DNA from: Pseudomonas mendocina
GTDB lineage: Bacteria; Pseudomonadota; Gammaproteobacteria; Pseudomonadales; Pseudomonadaceae
Direction: 5' to 3'
DNA: 64,000 bases
Assembly (NCBI RefSeq): GCF_900636545.1
Contig: NZ_LR134290.1
Span: forward strand, 930,001-994,000
The translations under genes and the position numbers were made by a program. Under the pieces are notes generated by a model, which saw only the letters and a list, made by a program, of their open reading frames with translations, ran no database searches and had not been told where the DNA came from. Below are positions 25,022 to 34,686 of this stretch, one piece after another. The first letter of the stretch is position 1. Each line of letters begins with the position of its first letter.

Positions 25022-26962
25022 ATGAAAATAAAGAACAAACTCGTCCTCGCGTTCGTCCTGGCGGCCTTCGTGCCTGTCAGCCTGGTAGCGGTCATCTCTG
25101 TACTGAATATCCGCGGTCAGGCTGTCGATCAGTTCGTCGACAGCAGCACCCGAGAGATTCGCCAGATCGACGGCAACATCCGCCAGTTCTTCGATGCCAA
25201 CGTGCAGAACGTCGATAAGATGGCTACCGACGAGGTGTACACCTCGGTCACCAGCCTGAAGAATTACACTGGCGCCGACGCCGCCAGCCAGCCGTTGCCT
25301 GCCGAGGCGCAGCGGGTCATCGACGAGTTTGCCCGCTACGGCAAGACCCATCCTGCCGCTGCGATCCTGTCCATCGGTCTGGAAGACGGCACGTATGCCA
25401 AATGGCCAGACGACCCCCAACTATCGAACTACGACCCACGCGTGCGTCCCTGGTACAAGGCAGCGATGGCCAGCCCCGGCAAGACCGTGCGCACCCCGGC
25501 CTACTACTACGACAAGGATGACGTAGCCCTGGTCGGCACTGCCCGGGCGATGCTCGATCAGGCCGGCAAGGCCAAGGGCGTTTTCGTGGTCAGCGTGTCG
25601 TTGAAGAACCTCACCGAGTTGCTCAAGAGCATCAAGCTCGGCGACAGTGGCTACGTGATGCTGATTGAAGACGGTACGGTGCTCGTCGACCCGCGTGACG
25701 ACGCGCACAACTTCAAACCGCTCAAGGATCTCGGCGAACCCTACGCCAAGCTGGCAGCGACCAGCGAAGGCATGACCGAGGTGCAGATCAATGGCGTCAG
25801 CTACATGGCCAACGTCTGGACCTCGCCGGTACTGGGCTGGCGCTACATCGGCCTGATCGAACGTTCCGAAGTGATGGCCGCCGCCACCCAGATGACCTAC
25901 CTGACCCTGGCCATCGTGGCCGTGCTGGTGTTGCTTCTCGCCGGCCTGGCCGCTGCCCTGGCCAAAGTCATCGTGCGGCCCATCGGCCAGGTCAGTAGCG
26001 GCTTGCAGTCGATTGCCGATGGCGAGGGCGACCTGCGCCATGAACTGAAGGTCCAGGGCAAGGATGAAACCGCCGAGCTGGCCGGCTGGTTCAACCAGTT
26101 CCTGGCGGCGATCCGTCAGCTGGTGCAGCGCATCGGCTCGGCTTCGGCCAACCTGCAGGACGCCTCGCACGTCAACAGCCAGGTGGCCAGCGACATGAAC
26201 CAGGCAGCGGGTCGCCAGCGCCAGTCGGTGGAACTGGTGTCCACCGCTTTCAACGAGATGGTGTCGACCGCCAACGAGGTGGCTCGCTCCTGCAGCGTCG
26301 CCGCTTCGTCGGCCGAGAGCGGCCACCAGCGGGTTACCGAAGGCAAGCAGCAGATCGAGCTGAGCACACAGAACGTCAATCGACTGAGCCGCCGCATTGG
26401 CGAGTCGTCCCAGGCGATGGTCGAACTCGAAGAAGGCAGCCGCAACATCAACCAGATTCTCGGCACCATCCGCGCCATTGCCGAGCAGACCAACCTGCTG
26501 GCCCTCAACGCCGCCATCGAAGCAGCACGCGCTGGCGACCAGGGTCGTGGCTTCGCAGTGGTGGCCGACGAGGTACGGGCGCTGGCCAAGCGCACCGCCG
26601 ACTCCACCGGTGAGATCGACCAGCTGCTCAATGCGCTGGGCAGCAAGACCCATGAAGTCGCACAGAAGATGGACAGCTGCCTTGAGTTGTCGCAAGCCAG
26701 CGTGACGTCCATCGAGAGTGCGCTGGACAGCTTCGAAGGCATCCAGCTGTCGGTGAACGAGATCCGCGATCAGAACCTGCAGATTTCCGCTGCCGCCGAG
26801 GAACAGCACAGCGTGGCCGAAGAGATCAACCGGCATATCCAGCAGATCTATGACGAAGCGCAGCTGGTGGAGAACCTGGCCAGCTCGGCACAGGAAGATT
26901 CAAGCCGTCTGTCTCAGCTGTCCGATGAGCTCAATGGCTTGGTGGGACGCTTCAAATCCTGA
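25022..26962 (+). CDS. Methyl-accepting chemotaxis protein, Cache sensor
   Basis: A 646-residue transmembrane chemoreceptor. First helix at about residues 8-30. A periplasmic double-Cache-type domain follows to about 295 (landmarks [11 protein letters not shown] and [15 protein letters not shown]). Second helix near 300-320, HAMP near 320-370, then the coiled-coil signalling domain with hairpin tip [21 protein letters not shown] near 490-510. It ends at RFKS with no CheR-tethering pentapeptide. The ligand is unknown; the Cache type suits amino acids or organic acids. Start chosen at 25022 (GGTGG upstream); 25004 is possible. A FliA promoter precedes it. Confidence 0.93.
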   Translation: MKIKNKLVLAFVLAAFVPVSLVAVISVLNIRGQAVDQFVDSSTREIRQIDGNIRQFFDANVQNVDKMATDEVYTSVTSLKNYTGADAASQPLPAEAQRVIDEFARYGKTHPAAAILSIGLEDGTYAKWPDDPQLSNYDPRVRPWYKAAMASPGKTVRTPAYYYDKDDVALVGTARAMLDQAGKAKGVFVVSVSLKNLTELLKSIKLGDSGYVMLIEDGTVLVDPRDDAHNFKPLKDLGEPYAKLAATSEGMTEVQINGVSYMANVWTSPVLGWRYIGLIERSEVMAAATQMTYLTLAIVAVLVLLLAGLAAALAKVIVRPIGQVSSGLQSIADGEGDLRHELKVQGKDETAELAGWFNQFLAAIRQLVQRIGSASANLQDASHVNSQVASDMNQAAGRQRQSVELVSTAFNEMVSTANEVARSCSVAASSAESGHQRVTEGKQQIELSTQNVNRLSRRIGESSQAMVELEEGSRNINQILGTIRAIAEQTNLLALNAAIEAARAGDQGRGFAVVADEVRALAKRTADSTGEIDQLLNALGSKTHEVAQKMDSCLELSQASVTSIESALDSFEGIQLSVNEIRDQNLQISAAAEEQHSVAEEINRHIQQIYDEAQLVENLASSAQEDSSRLSQLSDELNGLVGRFKS

Positions 26963-27039
26963 AATGGAGCCGGCCTGGTGAATGGGTGGATGGGGCTTTC
27001 TCCATCCGCCTTTGGTTGCCGGCGCCGCGTTCGTTTGAT

Positions 27040-27063
27040 CGATATGGCTTCCAGGCCATATCG
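27040..27063. repeat. Perfect 9-bp inverted repeat upstream of the TldD-like gene
   Basis: CGATATGGC and GCCATATCG flank TTCCAG. It lies in the 278-bp gap between the chemoreceptor and the TldD-like gene, after a weak GGATGG/CCATCC hairpin at 26988-27007. It is not followed by a T run, so it is not a standard terminator. Operator or RNA hairpin are both possible. Confidence 0.5.
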
Positions 27064-27240
27064 TCGTGTTGACGGTGCACGGGCCCCTCGGATGAGCCGG
27101 TGATCCTCACTTCGGCGCGCTTATCCAGCCGTTCCTGGAAGATGATCTTGTTGTCGAGGCGTGCCCGCTGCAGTCGGGTTGCCCCATCTCGGCAATTGTT
27201 TTCATACTGCCTCCCTACGTTTCTCACCACGGGAGCCCTC

Positions 27241-28683
27241 ATGTTCGCCTTCAGCGAAACCCTGCAACGCCGCTTCGCCGCCCTGCATTGCACCGCCGAT
27301 TTCTGGTCGCTGCGCCATGTGCGGGAGACCACCGAGCGCTATTGGGTGCGCCGCAATGTGGCGCGGGCGCCGTCTTTCGCGGACGATGCGGGGGCCATGC
27401 TCAGTGTGCGGGTGGCCGGGGTGGAGGCTTACGCGGCGACCAGCGATCTCAGCCAGGCCGGCTTGCAGACGGCGCTCGATAAGGCCGAGGCGCTGGCGCG
27501 GCAATTGGCGTGGCGCAATCTGCTCGATCTGCATGAGCTGCCGGTGCCCCATGAGCAGGCCGATGACGTGATGCCCGGCTATCAGCGCACGCTCGCCAGT
27601 CCGGCCCACTGGTACGAGCTGCTGGCGGCGGAGTCGGCGCGGGTACCGCGGGACGAGCGGCTGGTGGACTGGTACGCCGGGCTGACCTTCACCGCCACCG
27701 AGCAGATTTACCTGAACAGTGTCGGCGCCCGTTTGCGCCGCGCTCAGCATTACGTGTTCCCGCAACTGGGCGTTACCGCCAGCGATGGCGCCGACAGCCA
27801 GAGCCGCAGCTTTGGCGGCACCCACCTGGCGCGCCAGGGCGGTGCCGAGGTGATCGATGAACTGGGCGTGGTCGGCACTGCCAGCCGTATCGCCGACGAG
27901 GCGCTGCAATTGCTGCTGGCGCCCAATACGCCGAGCGGCCACCGCGATCTGTTGCTGATGCCGGACCAGATGATCCTGCAGATCCACGAGTCCATCGGCC
28001 ATCCGCTGGAGCTCGATCGCATCCTGGGTGACGAGCGCAATTTCGCCGGCACCAGCTTTATCCGCCAGGAAGATTTCGGCAGTTACCAATACGGCTCGTC
28101 GCTGCTCAACGTGACCTTCGACCCGACGGTATCGGGCGAGTTGGCCAGCTACCGCCATGACGACGACGGCACCCCGGCGCAGCGCGCATACCTGATCCGC
28201 GAGGGCATCCTGCAGCGGCCGCTTGGCGGTGCGCTGTCACAGTGGCGCAGCGGGCTGGAGGGCGTGGCCAACAGCCGTGCCTGCAGTTGGAACCGGCCGA
28301 CCCTGGACCGCATGGCCAACCTCAACGTCGAGCCCGGCAACCAGCGCCTGGAGCAACTGATCGGCGGCATCGAGCGCGGCATTCTGATGAGCAACAACCG
28401 CTCCTGGTCGATCGATGACGCGCGCAACAAATTCCAGTTCGGCTGCGAGTGGGGCCGGCTGATTGAGAACGGCGAGCTCAAGGGCGTGGTGAAGAACCCC
28501 AATTACCGCGGTATCTCCGCGCAGTTCTGGCGCAACCTCAAGGCAGTTGGTGACGCCAGCACTTTCGAAGTGCTGGGCACGCCGTATTGCGGCAAGGGCG
28601 AGCCGAACCAGGTGATCCGCGTCGGGCACGCCACGCCGGCGTGCGTGTTCGCCGATGTCGACGTTTTTGGAGGGGCCGCCTGA
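27241..28683 (+). CDS. TldD-like metalloprotease (catalytic partner)
   Basis: A 480-residue TldD/PmbA-family protein. The zinc motif H-E-x-x-x-H is present as HESIGH (H249, E250, H253), so this is the catalytic TldD-type partner. TldD/TldE heterodimers proteolyse unfolded peptides, for example processing microcin B17 and degrading CcdA (established for E. coli). GGGAG precedes the ATG at 27241; the frame is open further 5' but looks non-coding. Its stop overlaps the start of the TldE-like gene by one base (TGATG). No candidate peptide substrate gene is seen nearby. Confidence 0.88.
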   Translation: MFAFSETLQRRFAALHCTADFWSLRHVRETTERYWVRRNVARAPSFADDAGAMLSVRVAGVEAYAATSDLSQAGLQTALDKAEALARQLAWRNLLDLHELPVPHEQADDVMPGYQRTLASPAHWYELLAAESARVPRDERLVDWYAGLTFTATEQIYLNSVGARLRRAQHYVFPQLGVTASDGADSQSRSFGGTHLARQGGAEVIDELGVVGTASRIADEALQLLLAPNTPSGHRDLLLMPDQMILQIHESIGHPLELDRILGDERNFAGTSFIRQEDFGSYQYGSSLLNVTFDPTVSGELASYRHDDDGTPAQRAYLIREGILQRPLGGALSQWRSGLEGVANSRACSWNRPTLDRMANLNVEPGNQRLEQLIGGIERGILMSNNRSWSIDDARNKFQFGCEWGRLIENGELKGVVKNPNYRGISAQFWRNLKAVGDASTFEVLGTPYCGKGEPNQVIRVGHATPACVFADVDVFGGAA

Positions 28684-30002
28684 TGAACGCACGTCAGCAT
28701 TTCGAGGCGCTGCTCGCGCACCTGAACGCCGAGTTGCAGGCCGGCGAGGGCTTTACCCTGGAGTACCAGGCCGAGGCCTCGGACTTCATCCGCTTCAACC
28801 ACGCCCGAGTGCGCCAGGCCGGCCAGGTACAGCAGGTGTACGCCACCCTGGCGCTGTACCAGGGCGAGCGGCATGGCGACTTCGAACTGGCCCTGAGTGG
28901 GGTGATCGACGACGACCTGCCGCGCCTCGACCAGGTGTTGCAGCGCCTGCGCACAGTATTGCCGACGCTCGCCGACGACCCCTATCTGCGCCTGAACCGC
29001 GAAGCCTGGCGCAGCGAAACCGCTGCGGGCGAGGCGGCCCAGCACTGCGAGGTTGCCATCGCGCAGATCACTGAGGCGGCTGCCGGGTTGGACCTGGTCG
29101 GCTTCTACGCCGCCGGGCCGCAGTACCAGGGCTTCGCCAGCTCCTGGGGCGCCTTTGGTTGGCACGCGGCGAGCAGCTTCAACTTCGAATTCAGCCTGTT
29201 TCACGAGAACGGTCAGGCGGTGAAAAGCAGTTACGCCGGCGAGCAGTGGGACGCTCAGGCCTTCGCTCGCAAACTGGCGTTCGCCCGTGAGCAACTGGCG
29301 CATCTGGGCAAACCCGCCCATGAGTTGAAACCGGGGGCTTATCGCGCCTACCTGACGCCTGCGGCGCTGGAAGAGTTGTTCGGCCTTTTCGCCTGGGGCT
29401 TTTCCGCCGAAGCGCTGGCCACCGGTAGCAGCCCGCTGCAACGGCTGTTCGCCGGCAGCGCCAGCTTGAGCGACAAGGTGACGCTCGACGAGCGCATCGA
29501 AGGCGGCCTGGCGCCGGCCTTCACCCGCGAAGGGCCACGCCAGCCGCTGCGCCTGGTCAGCCAGGGCAAGCCGGGTGAGCGCCTGGTCAGCTCACGCAGC
29601 GCTGCCGAACACGGGCTGATCGCCAACGGCGCGGGCAGCGGCGAGTACCCGTTCTCCCTGCACCTGCACGGCGGCGAGCTGGAGGAGGGCGAGATCCTGC
29701 AGCGCCTCGGCACCGGGCTGTATATCGGCAATCTGTGGTACGCCAACTTCTCCGACCTGCCGGCCGGGCGCCTGACCGGCATGACCCGTTTTGCCACCTT
29801 CTGGGTCGAGAACGGTCGCATCCAGGCGCCAGTGGACACCATGCGCTTCGACGACTCGCTGTTCGACTTCCTCGGAGTGAACCTGGAAGCCCTGACCCGT
29901 GAACCGGAGCTGCTGCTGCCCAGCGGCACCTACGGCGCGCGGCAGACCGGCTCGATGGCGCTGCCCGGCGCCTTGCTGTCGCGGTTTACTCTGACGTTGT
30001 GA
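28683..30002 (+). CDS. TldE/PmbA-like protein (non-catalytic partner)
   Basis: A 439-residue TldD/PmbA-family protein without an H-E-x-x-x-H motif, hence the TldE-type partner. Family features include SDFIRFNHARVRQAG near the N terminus and the C-terminal run LYIGNLWYANFSDLPAGRLTGM and FWVENGRIQAPVDTMRFDDSL. GGAGG sits nine bases before the ATG, which overlaps the stop of the TldD-like gene. It very probably forms a heterodimer with that protein. Confidence 0.87.
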   Translation: MNARQHFEALLAHLNAELQAGEGFTLEYQAEASDFIRFNHARVRQAGQVQQVYATLALYQGERHGDFELALSGVIDDDLPRLDQVLQRLRTVLPTLADDPYLRLNREAWRSETAAGEAAQHCEVAIAQITEAAAGLDLVGFYAAGPQYQGFASSWGAFGWHAASSFNFEFSLFHENGQAVKSSYAGEQWDAQAFARKLAFAREQLAHLGKPAHELKPGAYRAYLTPAALEELFGLFAWGFSAEALATGSSPLQRLFAGSASLSDKVTLDERIEGGLAPAFTREGPRQPLRLVSQGKPGERLVSSRSAAEHGLIANGAGSGEYPFSLHLHGGELEEGEILQRLGTGLYIGNLWYANFSDLPAGRLTGMTRFATFWVENGRIQAPVDTMRFDDSLFDFLGVNLEALTREPELLLPSGTYGARQTGSMALPGALLSRFTLTL

Positions 30003-30050
30003 GGGTAGGGTTTCTAGGTATCGCTGTGCTCAACCGCTGGCCTCGTCTGT

Positions 30051-31175
30051 TTACTTGGTCGTCTTCAGCACCACGAATTTCGGCGTGGCCGCTACCTGCT
30101 CAACACCACGGAACAGCCGCGCCAGCTTGGCGTGGTAACCCAGGTGGCGGTTGCCGACGATCCACAGCTCGCCGCCGGTAACCAGCGCGCTGCGCGCTTG
30201 CTGGAACATGCGCCAGGCGAGAAAGTCGCCGACCACCTGCTGCTGGTGGAAGGGCGGGTTGCACAGCACCAGATCCAGCGAGTCGGCCGGCTGCTCGGCC
30301 AGTCCGTCGCCAGCGCGGATGGTCACCGGGCGTTCGCCGAGCGCCGCGCGCCAGTTTTCCTGTGCCGACTGCACGGCCATGTACGACTCGTCCACCAGCG
30401 TCAGTTGAGCCTGTGCGCTGCCCAGGGCATAGGCGATGCCCAGTACGCCATTGCCGCAACCCAGATCGGCTACGCGGCGGGCGTCGAGGTGGCGTGGCAG
30501 GTGAGGGAGGAAGGCGCGAGTCCCGATATCCAGGCCGTCGCGGCAGAAGACATTGGCGTGGTTGATCAGGTCGATGGCCGGCTTGTCGAGGCGGTAACGA
30601 GTGGGGTAGGGCGAGGTGGGTGCGACCTTGGCCTCTGGCGTGGCCGTCAGTAGGCGTGCCTTCTTCACCGCCAGCGAGGCCTGTACCGGGCCGATGTATT
30701 TCTCCAGCAGGTCGCCGGCAGCGCGTGGCAGGTGCTTGATCATCGCGCCGGCGATCACCTGGGCGTTTGACGCCAGGTGGCCGTGCAGGCGAATCAGTTG
30801 TTCCTCCAGCAACGCCAGGGTCTTGGGCACGCGGATCAGCACCCAGTCGAACGGTCCCTGCGGTGTTTCACTAGCCGGCACGAAGCGTAGCCGCTCGTCT
30901 GTCAGGCCGTTGCGCGCGAGGTTCTTTTGCAGGGCCAGATGGCCGAGATGCGAATCGCCACTGCTGACCACCTGGCACAGCGTGGCCAGCGAGCAGGCGA
31001 GTGCGCCGAAGCCGTCGTTGAGCACCAGCACGCGGCTGTTCGGCCCGATGCCCTGTTCGTGCACATGACCCAGCAGGTATTCGTCGGCGGCATCGAAGGC
31101 TTGCAGGGGGGCGTTCTGCTGCTCCGGCTGGCGAATCAGGTCGAGTTCTGCGAAGGGGGTGGCAAGTAGCGGCAT
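30051..31175 (-). CDS. rlmG: 23S rRNA (guanine-1835-N2)-methyltransferase RlmG
   Basis: A 374-residue two-domain methyltransferase of the RsmC/RlmG type. The N-terminal pseudo-methyltransferase domain has NPLQAFDAADEYLL-like opening and RVPKTLALLEEQL. The C-terminal catalytic domain has the SAM loop VADLGCGNGVLGIAYALG near residue 235 and NPPFHQQQ near 305. It closely follows the E. coli RlmG pattern, including VFCRDGLDIG and the ending KFVVLKTTK. It is convergent with the TldE-like gene, 48 bp between stops. Confidence 0.92.
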   Translation of the reverse strand: MPLLATPFAELDLIRQPEQQNAPLQAFDAADEYLLGHVHEQGIGPNSRVLVLNDGFGALACSLATLCQVVSSGDSHLGHLALQKNLARNGLTDERLRFVPASETPQGPFDWVLIRVPKTLALLEEQLIRLHGHLASNAQVIAGAMIKHLPRAAGDLLEKYIGPVQASLAVKKARLLTATPEAKVAPTSPYPTRYRLDKPAIDLINHANVFCRDGLDIGTRAFLPHLPRHLDARRVADLGCGNGVLGIAYALGSAQAQLTLVDESYMAVQSAQENWRAALGERPVTIRAGDGLAEQPADSLDLVLCNPPFHQQQVVGDFLAWRMFQQARSALVTGGELWIVGNRHLGYHAKLARLFRGVEQVAATPKFVVLKTTK

Positions 31176-31361
31176 GGCGGGCGTTTTCCGGAGGCGTCTG
31201 GAGCTGGCGCATCATAGCCGCTGGCGGCGTTGCCTCCCAACATTGGTAAACGCACTTACATGTGCCGCTGGACAAGTTCGAGCACCAATGGCTAAGTCTC
31301 ACCCACTGGCCTGGCGGCTGCGCGTCGCCGGGTAATCGTGAGGCCTGAGCGAGAGACAAGA

Positions 31362-32048
31362 TTGAGCGTTTCTGAAGCAAGACCCATCCAGCGCCGGACG
31401 CTGCACAGCGAGATCGTCGATCATCTGCGTGATCTGATCGTCAGTGGCGAACTGGAGCCTGGGCAGAAAATTCCGGAAAAGGCGTTGTGCGAGCGTTTCG
31501 ACATTTCCCGCACGCCGTTGCGCGAAGCGCTCAAGGCTCTGGCCGCCGAAGGCATGATCGAGTTGCTGCCCCAACGTGGTGCGCGCGTTGTCACCATCAC
31601 CGACGAAGAATTACAGGAGTTGTTCCCGATCATCGCCAGCATCGAGGCACTGGCTGGCGAACTCGCCTGCGAGAAAATCAGCGATGCGCAGGTCGAGGCC
31701 ATCCGGCAGATGCACGAGGAGATGATCGAGGCCTATAAGGACTCCCGCTCGATGGAGTACTCGCGGCTGAACCGCGCCATTCACTTCGCCATTTTCGAGG
31801 CCGCCGACAATGCCTCGCTGCTTGCGCTGTACCGCAACCTGGAGCTGCGCATCCGCAACATCCGCCACACCGTGCGTCAGGCCCCGAAGGACTGGAAGGA
31901 GGCAGTGAGTGACCACGAGAAAATTCTCCAGGCGCTGATTGCGCGTGATGCCGGTCGACTCGGCAAGATCATGCGTCAGCACGTGATGAATACCGCTCGT
32001 ACGGTGCGCCACTCCATCGACGAACTGGTCAGTACACAACCGAGCTAG
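31362..32048 (+). CDS. GntR-family regulator, FCD subfamily
   Basis: About 228 residues: an N-terminal winged helix (ALCERFDISRTPLREALKALAAEGMIEL, residues about 40-67) and a C-terminal all-alpha FCD domain with metal/ligand histidines (SRLNRAIHFAIFEAADN and DHEKILQAL). I favour TTG 31362, with GAGAG seven bases upstream; GTG 31338 would add eight residues. It precedes an amino-acid ABC transporter cluster on the same strand by 223 bp and is probably its regulator. Confidence 0.9.
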   Translation: MSVSEARPIQRRTLHSEIVDHLRDLIVSGELEPGQKIPEKALCERFDISRTPLREALKALAAEGMIELLPQRGARVVTITDEELQELFPIIASIEALAGELACEKISDAQVEAIRQMHEEMIEAYKDSRSMEYSRLNRAIHFAIFEAADNASLLALYRNLELRIRNIRHTVRQAPKDWKEAVSDHEKILQALIARDAGRLGKIMRQHVMNTARTVRHSIDELVSTQPS

Positions 32049-32133
32049 TTCGCTGTTCGCAATCTTCTATCTCTCAATATGCGCCCAGGATCGTGCATAA
32101 GCGTGAAAAATCGCCCTAAGTTCGTGCAATTAA

Positions 32134-32145
32134 AATGAATTCATT
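32134..32145. promoter_or_regulatory. Possible operator before the ABC transporter operon
   Basis: AATGAATTCATT is a perfect 12-bp palindrome in the AT-rich stretch 32125-32165, about 127 bp before the substrate-binding gene and 86 bp after the GntR gene. A FCD-type GntR site would be plausible here, but the sequence is low in complexity. Confidence 0.3.
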
Positions 32146-32271
32146 ATTTATTATTCTTTTTTATTGACGATGGCGATTGCTGTCCCGCAGAGTGACCTGG
32201 CGATGCTTGCTAGGGCACGCCGGCCCCCATGAAAGGGAGTCGTTGCGCGATAACAAAACAGGGGGCAAACC

Positions 32272-33171
32272 ATGAAGAAGATTCTTGCGGCTTCGTCGAT
32301 GATGCTGATGTTCGCAGCAGCGGGAGTGTCGGCACAGGAAGGCACACTGGCGAAAATCGCCGAACTGGGAGAAATCAGCGTCGGCCATCGCGATGGCGCC
32401 GTGCCGTTCTCCTACTACGATGACCAGCAGCGTCCCGTTGGCTATGCAATGGACCTGTGTGCCAAGGTCGTCGAAGCGATCAAGCTCAAGCTCGACGAGC
32501 CGGACCTCAAGGTCAGCTACCTGCCGGTCACCGGTGCCACTCGCATGCCCCTGCTGGCTAACGGCACCATCGACATGGAGTGCGGTACCACCACCAACAA
32601 CGCCGAGCGTCAGCGTCAGGTGAGCTTCTCCAACACCTATTTCGTCGCTGGCGTGCGCATCCTCTCCAAGAAGAACGCCCCGATCGAAACCATGGCCGAT
32701 GCCAAGGGCAAGACCGTGGTCACCCTCGCCGGCACCACCAGCGTCAAGGTCATCAGTGAGATCAACGCCGCGCAGAACCTCGGCCTCAACGTGCTGAGCG
32801 TGAAGGATCTGGCCGAGGGCATACTCACCCTGCAGACCGAGCGCGCCGTGGCGCTGATCTTCGATGATGTGTCCATTGCCGGCGCTGCCGCGACTTCGAA
32901 GAACCCTGACGACTTCATCATGTCCGCCGAGCCGCTGTCGGTCGAGCCTTACGGCATCATGCTGCGCCGCGGTGACGATGCCTTCAAGGAGCTGGTCAAC
33001 GCCACCCTCGACGAGCTTTACGCTACCGGCGAGATCAACGCCATCTACGACAAGTGGTTCGTGCAGCCGATCCCGCCGCGCGGCATCAACATGAACTTCC
33101 CGATGTCCAGCCAGTTGAAGAAAGTCATCGCCCAGCCCACCGACGATCCGAATCCCGAGTTGTATCGCTGA
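32272..33171 (+). CDS. Amino-acid ABC transporter substrate-binding protein (GltI-like)
   Basis: A 299-residue periplasmic binding protein of the SBP_bac_3 family, with signal peptide MKKILAASSMMLMFAAAGVSA. Visible landmarks are GHRDGAVPFSYYDDQQRPVGYAMDLC (shortened here to its ends: GHRDG and YAMDLC), NGTIDMECGTTTNN and GTTSVKVISEIN. This is the pattern of glutamate/aspartate-type binding proteins such as GltI, but ligand identity cannot be read from it. GGGGG precedes the ATG. It heads the operon with two permeases and one ATPase. Confidence 0.92.
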   Translation: MKKILAASSMMLMFAAAGVSAQEGTLAKIAELGEISVGHRDGAVPFSYYDDQQRPVGYAMDLCAKVVEAIKLKLDEPDLKVSYLPVTGATRMPLLANGTIDMECGTTTNNAERQRQVSFSNTYFVAGVRILSKKNAPIETMADAKGKTVVTLAGTTSVKVISEINAAQNLGLNVLSVKDLAEGILTLQTERAVALIFDDVSIAGAAATSKNPDDFIMSAEPLSVEPYGIMLRRGDDAFKELVNATLDELYATGEINAIYDKWFVQPIPPRGINMNFPMSSQLKKVIAQPTDDPNPELYR

Positions 33172-33240
33172 TCGAGCGTCGCCGAACCCGGCCGGCATTC
33201 GCGCCGGCCGGGCCATGACATGCACTGGACGGGTTAGGCC

Positions 33241-33978
33241 ATGAGTTACAACTGGAACTGGTGGATCTTCTTCGAGCCTTCGCTCGATGGCACCAATACC
33301 TACCTGATGACGCTGATCTGGGGTGCCTGCTGGACGGTCGCCACGGCCATCGGCGCCTTCACTATCGCCCTGCTGCTCGGCTCGCTGGTGGGTGTGGCGC
33401 GTACCTCGCCGCTGGCCTGGATGCGCGCGCTGGGCACCGGCTTCGTCGAGCTGTTTCGCAACATTCCGCTGCTGGTGCAGATGTTCCTCTGGTACTTCGT
33501 GCTGCCGGAACTGTTGCCGCCCGATCTGGGGCGCTGGTTCAAGCAGTTGCCGAATTCCGCGTTCTACACGGCGGTAATCTGCCTGGGCTGCTACCACGCC
33601 GCGCGTATGGCCGAAGTGGTGCGTGCCGGGCTGGAGAGTCTGTCCCGTGGGCAGCGCATGGCCGGGTTGGCCATGGGCCTGACGCTGGTGCAGACCTACC
33701 GTTATGTGCTGTTGCCGATGGCCTACCGCATCGTCGTGCCGGCCATCACCTCCGAATTCTTGAGTTGCACCAAGAACACCTCGGTTGCCCTTGCAATCGG
33801 CCTGATGGAGCTGACCGGCAGCGCCCGTGCGATGCAGGAAAACAGCTTCCAGACCTTCGAGGCCTTCACGGCGGCAACCACCCTGTATCTGGTGCTCAAC
33901 CTGATCATCGTCTTCGCCATGCGCGCCGTCGAGCGCAAGGCCGCTGTGCCGGGCTACGGCCTGCGGAAGGAGAGCTGA
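33241..33978 (+). CDS. Amino-acid ABC transporter permease (GltJ-like)
   Basis: A 245-residue inner-membrane permease of the HisM/GltJ family with about five helices. ELFRNIPLLVQMFLWYF near residue 78 is the family signature, and the ATPase-coupling EAA loop is AGLESLSRGQRMAGLAMG near 130-147. It starts at ATG 33241, 69 bp after the binding-protein gene, and ends two bases before the second permease. It works as a heterodimer with that permease. Confidence 0.92.
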   Translation: MSYNWNWWIFFEPSLDGTNTYLMTLIWGACWTVATAIGAFTIALLLGSLVGVARTSPLAWMRALGTGFVELFRNIPLLVQMFLWYFVLPELLPPDLGRWFKQLPNSAFYTAVICLGCYHAARMAEVVRAGLESLSRGQRMAGLAMGLTLVQTYRYVLLPMAYRIVVPAITSEFLSCTKNTSVALAIGLMELTGSARAMQENSFQTFEAFTAATTLYLVLNLIIVFAMRAVERKAAVPGYGLRKES

Positions 33979-33980
33979 AC

Positions 33981-34673
33981 ATGTTTGGCAGTTTCGACCT
34001 GGGAGTGGTGGTCGACTCGCTCCCCTATCTGTTCTACACCGGCATGAGCTTCACCCTGACGCTCACGCTGTTCGCCACCCTTGGCGGCATCTTCTTCGGC
34101 TCGCTGCTGGCGATCATGCGCCTGTCACGTTACCGCGCGCTGTCGATGTTCGCCGGTGGCTACGTCAACCTGCTGCGCTCGTTGCCGCTGGTGCTGGTGA
34201 TCTTCTGGTTCTACTTCATGGTGCCCTTCGTGGTGCAGTGGGTCACCGGTGCGCCGCGTCCGGTGCGCATCGACCCGTTCTGGTCGTCGGTGATCACCTT
34301 CACCCTGTTCGAGGCCTGCTACTTCTGCGAGATCATCCGTTCCGGTATCCAGTCGCTCCCCAAGGGCCAGACCCAGGCGTCGATGGCGCTGGGCATGACC
34401 GGTCGCCAGAGTCTGTTCTACGTGGTCTTGCCACAAGCACTGCGCAACATGCTGCCGCTGATGCTCACGCAGACCATCGTGCTGTTCCAGGACACCTCGT
34501 TGGTCTACATCCTGTCGATCACCGACTTCCTCGGCGCCGCGGCGAAGATCGCCCAGCGCGACGGGCGCCTGCTGGAGATGTACGTCTTCGCCGCGCTCGT
34601 CTACTTCGTGATCTCCCTGCTCGCCTCCTATGCCGTACGCCGCCTGCAAAAGCGCGTCGCCATCATTCGCTAA
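33981..34673 (+). CDS. Amino-acid ABC transporter permease (GltK-like)
   Basis: A 230-residue permease of the same family as its upstream neighbour. It has about five helices, the signature [17 protein letters not shown] and the EAA loop [19 protein letters not shown] near residues 115-133. Its ATG at 33981 follows the previous stop by two bases with GGAGAG overlapping that gene, so the two subunits are translationally coupled. A much longer open frame upstream is an alternate frame of the first permease. Confidence 0.92.
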   Translation: MFGSFDLGVVVDSLPYLFYTGMSFTLTLTLFATLGGIFFGSLLAIMRLSRYRALSMFAGGYVNLLRSLPLVLVIFWFYFMVPFVVQWVTGAPRPVRIDPFWSSVITFTLFEACYFCEIIRSGIQSLPKGQTQASMALGMTGRQSLFYVVLPQALRNMLPLMLTQTIVLFQDTSLVYILSITDFLGAAAKIAQRDGRLLEMYVFAALVYFVISLLASYAVRRLQKRVAIIR

Positions 34674-34686
34674 GAGTGCCTTCGCC

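Noticed and set aside
33261..34673. 470-codon permease frame
   Set aside because: The first 240 codons are an alternate frame of the upstream permease; the second permease starts at 33981.
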